Shown piece by piece: positions 14,685 through 19,051 of a DNA stretch of 19,051 nucleotides (position 1 is the first letter of the stretch; each line of letters begins with the position of its first letter). The stretch spans positions 1 through 19,051 of the forward strand of contig JAFDET010000068.1 of NCBI GenBank assembly GCA_019310195.1, given 5' to 3'. This stretch comes from Deltaproteobacteria bacterium. Its GTDB lineage: Bacteria; Myxococcota_A; UBA9160; JAFDET01. Below the pieces are notes generated by a model. The model saw only the letters and a program-made list of their open reading frames with translations. It was not told the origin of the DNA and ran no database searches. The position numbers and the translations under genes were made by a program.

Positions 14685-15936
14685 AGCTGCGGGTTAGGAG
14701 TTCGCGGGCGATGGCGCGGATCTGGATCTCGTCGGTGCCGGCGTAGATCTGGAGCACCTTGGCGTCGCGGGCGAGCTGCTCCACGTGGTACTCGGCCATG
14801 TAGCCGTTGCCGCCGAAGACCTGCACCGCCTCCATGGCCACCTCCACCGCGGCGCGCGCCGAGTAGAGCTTCATGGCCGAGGCCTCGGCGAAGGTCATGG
14901 TCTTGCCCTGGGCCGACAGCTCGATGGTGCGGAACACCAGGTTCTGGAGGTTCATGCGCGCCACCTCCATGCGGGCCAGCTTGTCCTGGATCAGCTGGTA
15001 CTCGCCGATGGGCTTGTCCCACTGCACCCGCTCCTTGGAGTAGTCGACCGACAGCTCCAGGCAGCGCTCCACGATGCCCAGCGCCATGGCCGCAACGCCC
15101 GAGCGCTCCATCTGGAAGGTGTCCTTGGCGCCCGCGCGCCCGGACTTGCCGGTCTTGGCCAGCGCCTTCTCCCCACCCAGCAGCCGGTCCATGCCCGCCC
15201 GCACGTCGTTGACGAACACCTCGCCTGTGGGCGACGAGTGCAGGCCCATCTTGCGCAGCGGCTTGCTCTGCTCCAGGCCGGGCATGCCCTTGTCCAGCAC
15301 GAAGTGCAGGATCTTGCGGTCCCGCGGATCGACGCCGTCCTCCTCGAGCTTGCAGATGAAGACGATGGTGTCGGCGTAGGGACCGTTGGTGATGAAGGTC
15401 TTGCTGCCGTTGAGAACGAACTCGTCGCCGTCGCGGCGGGCGGTGGCCTTCATCCCGCCGAAGGCGTCGGAGCCGGAGCCCGGCTCGGTGATCGCCCAGG
15501 CGCCGATCTTGTCCAGGGTGAGCAGGTCCAGCGCCCAGCGCTCGCGCTGCTCCACGGTGCCCTTGCCGTTGATGGCGGCCGAGGTCAGGCCCACCGACAC
15601 GCCCATGGCCGTAACCATGCCGGGGCAGTACTTGCAGAGCTCGATGATCGGGATCAGCTGGAGCCCGGCGCCGTCGCCGCCCCCGCCCCCCTCGCGCTTG
15701 CGGGCCTCCTCCTTGGTGATCTCGCCCGCCTCCAGCTTGCGCGCCTTCTCCAGCGTCTTCTCGAAGCGGCTGCGCGCCATCTCGTCCATCCCGAAGCTGG
15801 AGTAGAGCTTCCGCAGGATGTCGTAGGGGGGCATGTCGCCGTGCTCGAGGGCCTCGAGATTCGGCACGATCTCTTCGGCCACGAAGCGCTGCATGGCCTC
15901 ACGGATCATCTGGTGCTGCTCGTTCCACTCGATCAT
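14683..15936 (-). CDS. Acyl-CoA dehydrogenase
   Basis: A 417-aa FAD flavoprotein that introduces the alpha,beta double bond in acyl-CoA substrates. Family motifs are AWAITEPGSGSDAFG (146-160), FVLNGSKTFITNG, MGLHSSPTGEV, FGGNGYMAEYHVEQLARDAK (374-393) and IYAGTDEIQ (397-405). Residue 399, where MCAD-type enzymes carry the catalytic Glu (YEGT), is Ala. A Glu is present at 277 in MERSGVAAMALG, the position used by isovaleryl- and long-chain-type enzymes, so Glu277 is the probable base. Residues about 45-95 hold an extra charged, Gly-rich segment compared with short-chain relatives. ATG 15936 follows GGAGGA at 6-nt spacing. The gene is divergent from the histidine kinase, and its stop codon overlaps palindrome copy 2. 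The substrate is not deducible. Confidence 0.96.
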   Translation of the reverse strand: MIEWNEQHQMIREAMQRFVAEEIVPNLEALEHGDMPPYDILRKLYSSFGMDEMARSRFEKTLEKARKLEAGEITKEEARKREGGGGGDGAGLQLIPIIELCKYCPGMVTAMGVSVGLTSAAINGKGTVEQRERWALDLLTLDKIGAWAITEPGSGSDAFGGMKATARRDGDEFVLNGSKTFITNGPYADTIVFICKLEEDGVDPRDRKILHFVLDKGMPGLEQSKPLRKMGLHSSPTGEVFVNDVRAGMDRLLGGEKALAKTGKSGRAGAKDTFQMERSGVAAMALGIVERCLELSVDYSKERVQWDKPIGEYQLIQDKLARMEVARMNLQNLVFRTIELSAQGKTMTFAEASAMKLYSARAAVEVAMEAVQVFGGNGYMAEYHVEQLARDAKVLQIYAGTDEIQIRAIARELLTRS

Positions 15937-16004
15937 CGGGGTTCCTCCAGGCCGCGGATTCTCGCGGTCGCGGCCTTCCGCTGCCAGCCCCGGCGACCTT
16001 CAGG

Positions 16005-16010
16005 TACCAT
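16005..16010 (+). promoter_or_regulatory. Candidate -10 hexamer TACCAT for the histidine kinase
   Basis: TACCAT lies 23 nt before the GTG start in the 97-nt divergent region and leaves a short leader carrying GAGGAG. No -35 is assigned. The call is weak. Confidence 0.2.
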
Positions 16011-16033
16011 GCCCCCCGGGACGAGGAGACCGA

Positions 16034-18610
16034 GTGAACCCGGGCGCAACCTGGCGCTTCCGACAGATCACCGCCTGGCTGGCACTGGCCTGGGCGGTGA
16101 TTTCCATGGGCTTCTCGGTCCGGTCCCAGTTCGACCGCCCCGAGATCGCCTCGCCGGTGGCCTATTCGACCCTGGCCGGGATCTCGACCGTCCAGTGGGT
16201 CAGCGAAGAGGCCAAGGCGGCCGGTATCGAGCCCGGCGACCGGGCGATCTCCGTCAACGGCGGAGCCCCGCAGCGGGTGGGCACTACCGGGATCCTCCCC
16301 GGCGAACTCTCCCACTGGGTCGTCCAGAAGACGGATGGGCGCACGGTCGAGGCGCGCCTTCACCCCATCGCCGGCGACGACGCCCCAGAGCTGGTGGACG
16401 TCCCCCTCTACATGGCGCTCTTCATCGCGGGCGCCATCTACCTGGGCGTGGGTCTGGTGGTGTGGCGGCTCAAGCCAGAGCGCTCGGAGTCGTGGGCGCT
16501 GCTGATCTTCTGCTGCGTCATGTCCGCCCAGTTCTACGTGTCGGTGGAGACGGACCTCCAGCCGCTGGCAACCTCCCGGATCATGCTCAACATGGCGATG
16601 ATCGGCGCGTCGTCGTTTCACTTCTTCACCCTCTTCCCCATCGAGCCGCCGCTGGTGGTGCGCCACCGGCGCCTGCGCGGGCTGCCGTGGATCGCAGCCG
16701 CCGCCATCGGGGGCTTCACCTTCGTGGAAGAGGGCCTGGGCTTCCCGCCCTGGTTCCTGGGCGCGCTGGCCTTCTTCTTCGCCGTGGGCCTGTCGCTGAC
16801 GGCCCTGGGCCTGCTGGTGCACCAGCGCATCGGCCTGCGCGACGAGGCCATCGCCCAACGGGCCGACATCGTGCTGTTCGGCTTCGGCGTGAGCTTCCTG
16901 CCGGTGATCGCAACCCTGATGGTGCAGATCATCTGGGGCACGCCGTTTCCGATCTACCCGGTCCTGCTCTGGTTCGCAGTATTCCCGCTGGCCCTGGGCT
17001 ACGGGATCCTGCGCCGGGATCTCTTCGACCTGCGCCTGGCCGCCCGCTCCTCGGCGGTCTACGGCGTGGTGACCCTGGGCATCACGGGCCTGTTCGCCTC
17101 GCTGGTGGCCTTCGCCGACCTGCTGGTCTGGCGCTGGAACGTGGACGCGCGCTCGCCGGTCTTCTCCGTGGCATTCCTGTTCATCGCCATCCTGCTCTTC
17201 AACCCGCTGCGCAACCGGCTGCAGGTGCTGGTGGACCGCACCTTCGACCGCGACCGCGCGCGCTACCGCGAGGCCGTGCGCGAGATCTCCGAGGCCATGG
17301 TCTCCATGCTCTCCATCAAGGAGGTGGTGGACCGGATCCTGGTGGCCCTGACCGACACCATGGGCGTGGACCGGGCCGTCGTGCTGCTGCTGGACGAGGA
17401 TCGCCGCGTCCTCACCCCGGCGTCCCACCGCGGCGACTGGGACGAAGAGGCGCTCTCGGTGTCGATCGCCGCCGACCACCCGATCGTCAAACAACTATGG
17501 ATGCGCCGGGACGAGCTGGCCCGCACGGACTTCGCCGACGAGCCGGACGTGGAGGTGCGCGACTCCTGCCAGGAAGTGTTCGACACCCTGGAGGTGCGGC
17601 TGCTGGTTCCCATCCTCTTCGGCGTCGACCTGGTGGGCGTGATCGCCGTGGGCGGCAAGTCCACCGGCGAGCGGCTCAGCCCCGACGACCGCCAGCTCCT
17701 GCGCACCTTGGCGAACCAGAGCTCCATCGCCATCGAGAATGCCAAGGCCTTCGACGAAATCGCCCAGCTCAACGAGAACCTGGAGGCCCGGGTGGACGCG
17801 CGCACCGAAGAGCTGCGCCGCACCCAGGCCCAGCTGGTGCAGAACGAGAAGATGGTCTCCCTGGGTCAGCTGGTAGCGGGCGTGGCCCACGAGCTGAACA
17901 ACCCCATCGGCTTCGTCCACGCCAATCTGCAGCTCATCGAGGGCTACGTAGGCAAGCTCGTGGGACGCCTGCCCGTGGGCGACGCCCAGGTGACCCGCAG
18001 CCGCGAGGCCCTGGAGAAGCTCTTCAACCGCAGCCGCGAGGGCACGCAGCGGGTCAAGCAGATCGTCGCCGACCTGCGCTCGTTCTCGCGCCTGGACCAG
18101 GCCGAGGTGTCGAAGATCGACCTGCACGAGGGCATCGACCGCACCCTGTCCTTGATGGCGCCGCGCCTCAAGGAGGGCATCTCCGTCGAGCGCGACTACG
18201 GCGAGCTGCCCCACGTGCGCTGCTACGCGGGCCAGCTCAACCAGGTGTTCATGAACCTGCTGATGAACGCCTGCGACGCGCTGGACGGCCAGGGCACCAT
18301 CCGCATCCGCACCTCGACCACGCCGGTGGGCGTGCGCCTGGAGTTCTCCGACGACGGGCCGGGCATTCCCCAGGACATCCAGAACCGGCTCTTCGAGCCC
18401 TTCTTCACCACCAAGGAGGTGGGCAAGGGCACCGGACTCGGGCTCTCGTTGTCGCACGGGATCGTCGAGCGCCACGGCGGCTCGATCCGCATCGAGTCCG
18501 AGGCGGGCGCGGGCGCCAGCTTCGTGATCGACCTGCCCTTCGACGCGGCCCCCCTCCGCTCGCCTTCGGCTCACTGCGCGCCCTCGTCCATCTCCGGAGC
18601 CCGCGCGTAG
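16034..18610 (+). CDS. Multi-TM sensor histidine kinase with PDZ-like and GAF domains
   Basis: 858 aa. The order is TM1 (about 12-29), a PDZ-like periplasmic domain (about 40-115, AAGIEPGDRAISVNGG), a block of about eight to nine further TM helices (124-395), a linker with DRTFDRDRARYREAVREIS, GAF (about 425-572), coiled coil (573-605) and the kinase core. Core motifs are complete: H-box VAHELNNP with His619, N-box from Asn736 (NQVFMNLLMNACDAL), G1 DDGPGIP from 773, F-box FEPFFTTK and G2 GKGTGLGL 797-804. It should autophosphorylate His619 in response to a membrane, periplasmic or GAF signal. No response regulator is next to it, so the partner is elsewhere. GTG 16034 is chosen because GAGGAG lies 5 nt upstream. 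About 18 residues past the ATPase fold form a low-complexity tail (PLRSPSAHCAPSS). Confidence 0.93.
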   Translation: MNPGATWRFRQITAWLALAWAVISMGFSVRSQFDRPEIASPVAYSTLAGISTVQWVSEEAKAAGIEPGDRAISVNGGAPQRVGTTGILPGELSHWVVQKTDGRTVEARLHPIAGDDAPELVDVPLYMALFIAGAIYLGVGLVVWRLKPERSESWALLIFCCVMSAQFYVSVETDLQPLATSRIMLNMAMIGASSFHFFTLFPIEPPLVVRHRRLRGLPWIAAAAIGGFTFVEEGLGFPPWFLGALAFFFAVGLSLTALGLLVHQRIGLRDEAIAQRADIVLFGFGVSFLPVIATLMVQIIWGTPFPIYPVLLWFAVFPLALGYGILRRDLFDLRLAARSSAVYGVVTLGITGLFASLVAFADLLVWRWNVDARSPVFSVAFLFIAILLFNPLRNRLQVLVDRTFDRDRARYREAVREISEAMVSMLSIKEVVDRILVALTDTMGVDRAVVLLLDEDRRVLTPASHRGDWDEEALSVSIAADHPIVKQLWMRRDELARTDFADEPDVEVRDSCQEVFDTLEVRLLVPILFGVDLVGVIAVGGKSTGERLSPDDRQLLRTLANQSSIAIENAKAFDEIAQLNENLEARVDARTEELRRTQAQLVQNEKMVSLGQLVAGVAHELNNPIGFVHANLQLIEGYVGKLVGRLPVGDAQVTRSREALEKLFNRSREGTQRVKQIVADLRSFSRLDQAEVSKIDLHEGIDRTLSLMAPRLKEGISVERDYGELPHVRCYAGQLNQVFMNLLMNACDALDGQGTIRIRTSTTPVGVRLEFSDDGPGIPQDIQNRLFEPFFTTKEVGKGTGLGLSLSHGIVERHGGSIRIESEAGAGASFVIDLPFDAAPLRSPSAHCAPSSISGARA

Positions 18611-18715
18611 ATGGGTGCCTCGGGCTTGCGGGCCATAGGCGCTGGTGGCGCTCCCACCCGGGCGGGGCTGCGTTGGAGGTCGTGCATCGCGGGGTCTGGG
18701 GCTCAGCGTTACGTT

Positions 18716-18880
18716 GCCGGGGGCCTGGCCGTGTCCCCGCAGGCGTAATCCGCAGAGGCCTCCCGGCTCGAGCGACCTCGCGGGATTACCGCTGCGAGCC
18801 CGCGCCCACCCGCGTACGTGCAACCCCCTGAACTCCAAGAGCGAGGACATCGCCGGAGGGGACACGGCCGGGCCCCCGGC
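18716..18880. repeat. 165-bp segment bounded by 23-bp inverted repeats (MITE-like candidate)
   Basis: 18716-18738 and 18858-18880 are inverted copies with 22 of 23 matches, each containing GGCCGTGTCCCC. The 119 bp between them has an inner inverted pair, GTAATCC at 18745-18751 and GGATTAC at 18783-18789, and no credible gene. No target-site duplication is evident. The pair sits in the 308-nt gap 18611-18918, the largest gene-free stretch, between two convergent genes; the rest of that gap shows nothing recognisable. It may be a small non-autonomous element or a long-range RNA stem. Confidence 0.55.
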
Positions 18881-18918
18881 ATTCCACCGACTGAGCCCAC
18901 GGAAAAGAGGGGGCCCTA

Positions 18919-19051
18919 CTACGCCGGCAGCCCGCTGCCCATCAGGTCCACGAAGTTGTCGTAGTAGAAGCGCTGCTTCTGCGGCTCGGACAGCTCCTGC
19001 ATGCTGCCCTCGAAGCGCTTGATCGGGTTGCGGCCGCCCTCCACGTGGGGG
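18919..19051 (-). CDS. Amidohydrolase family protein, C-terminal end only
   Basis: The last 43 codons of a gene that enters from the right edge, ending in tandem TAG TAG stops. The visible peptide PHVEGGRNPIKRFEGSM...EPQKQRFYYDNFVDLMG matches the C-terminus of amidohydrolase_2 (TIM-barrel metal-dependent hydrolase) proteins, where a PHxEG motif is followed by a helix and a terminal DNxxxLxG segment. The catalytic metal ligands lie outside the window, so activity cannot be judged. On its strand it is convergent with the histidine kinase gene. Confidence 0.75.
   Translation of the reverse strand, partial: PHVEGGRNPIKRFEGSMQELSEPQKQRFYYDNFVDLMGSGLPA

Noticed and set aside
14785..18831. Very long open frames overlapping known genes, such as one of over 1300 codons on the plus strand here and one of about 795 codons antisense to the kinase (1278-3665)
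   Set aside because: They are Arg/Pro/Gly/Ala-rich translations with no domain, produced by high GC on the off-frames of well-supported genes.

Overview
The window is about 70% GC and densely coded. It has no tRNA, rRNA, CRISPR array, integrase or recognisable transposase. It most likely comes from a deltaproteobacterial or Myxococcota-like genome. The pointers are a TPR/Ser-Thr kinase of the kind common in myxobacteria, a DUF2378/TIGR02265-like protein, a multi-TM GAF histidine kinase, lipid-type genes (acyl-CoA dehydrogenase, HSL-type hydrolase, amidohydrolase) and GGGACAGTCCC-centred palindromes between genes. This placement is inference; there is no marker gene other than uvrA.

Layout. 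1-818 (minus, open at the left edge): an AsmA-like membrane-anchored protein. 897-3554 (plus): a membrane Ser/Thr kinase with TPR repeats and a C-terminal kinase domain. 3554-3623: a perfect 32-bp-stem palindrome. 3664-6504 (plus): uvrA. 6569-7390 (minus): a tandem universal stress protein. 7521-8675 (plus): a Cache-type sensor with two TM helices and no output domain. 8680-9810 (minus): an alpha/beta hydrolase. 9896-10933 (plus): a GAF-GGDEF diguanylate cyclase. 10967-12935 (minus): a three-gene operon of ECF-like sigma factor, RskA-like anti-sigma factor and DUF985 cupin, with 4-nt start/stop overlaps. 13005-13592 (minus): a DUF2378-like hypothetical. 13684-14613 (plus): an HSL-family hydrolase. 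14588-14684: a second copy of the palindrome, which holds the stop codons of the genes on both sides. 14683-15936 (minus): an acyl-CoA dehydrogenase. 16034-18610 (plus): a PDZ/multi-TM/GAF histidine kinase. 18611-18918: the largest gene-free gap, containing a 23-bp inverted-repeat pair. 18919-19051 (minus, open at the right edge): the C-terminus of an amidohydrolase.

Functionally this is mostly a patchwork of single-gene units, often divergent or convergent. Signalling is over-represented: a Ser/Thr kinase, a histidine kinase, a diguanylate cyclase, an orphan Cache sensor, a sigma/anti-sigma pair and a stress protein. No response regulator lies beside the histidine kinase. The only clear multi-gene operon is sigma/anti-sigma/cupin.

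The most unusual signal is the pair of related palindromes. They differ from each other at four positions per arm, and each difference is matched by the complementary change in the opposite arm, so both stems stay perfect. All three protein ends that touch these elements use a TAG that overlaps the element. Several genes also carry a TANNCT hexamer 7-11 nt before the start codon with no Shine-Dalgarno sequence, which suggests leaderless transcripts. No complete new biological system is evident.
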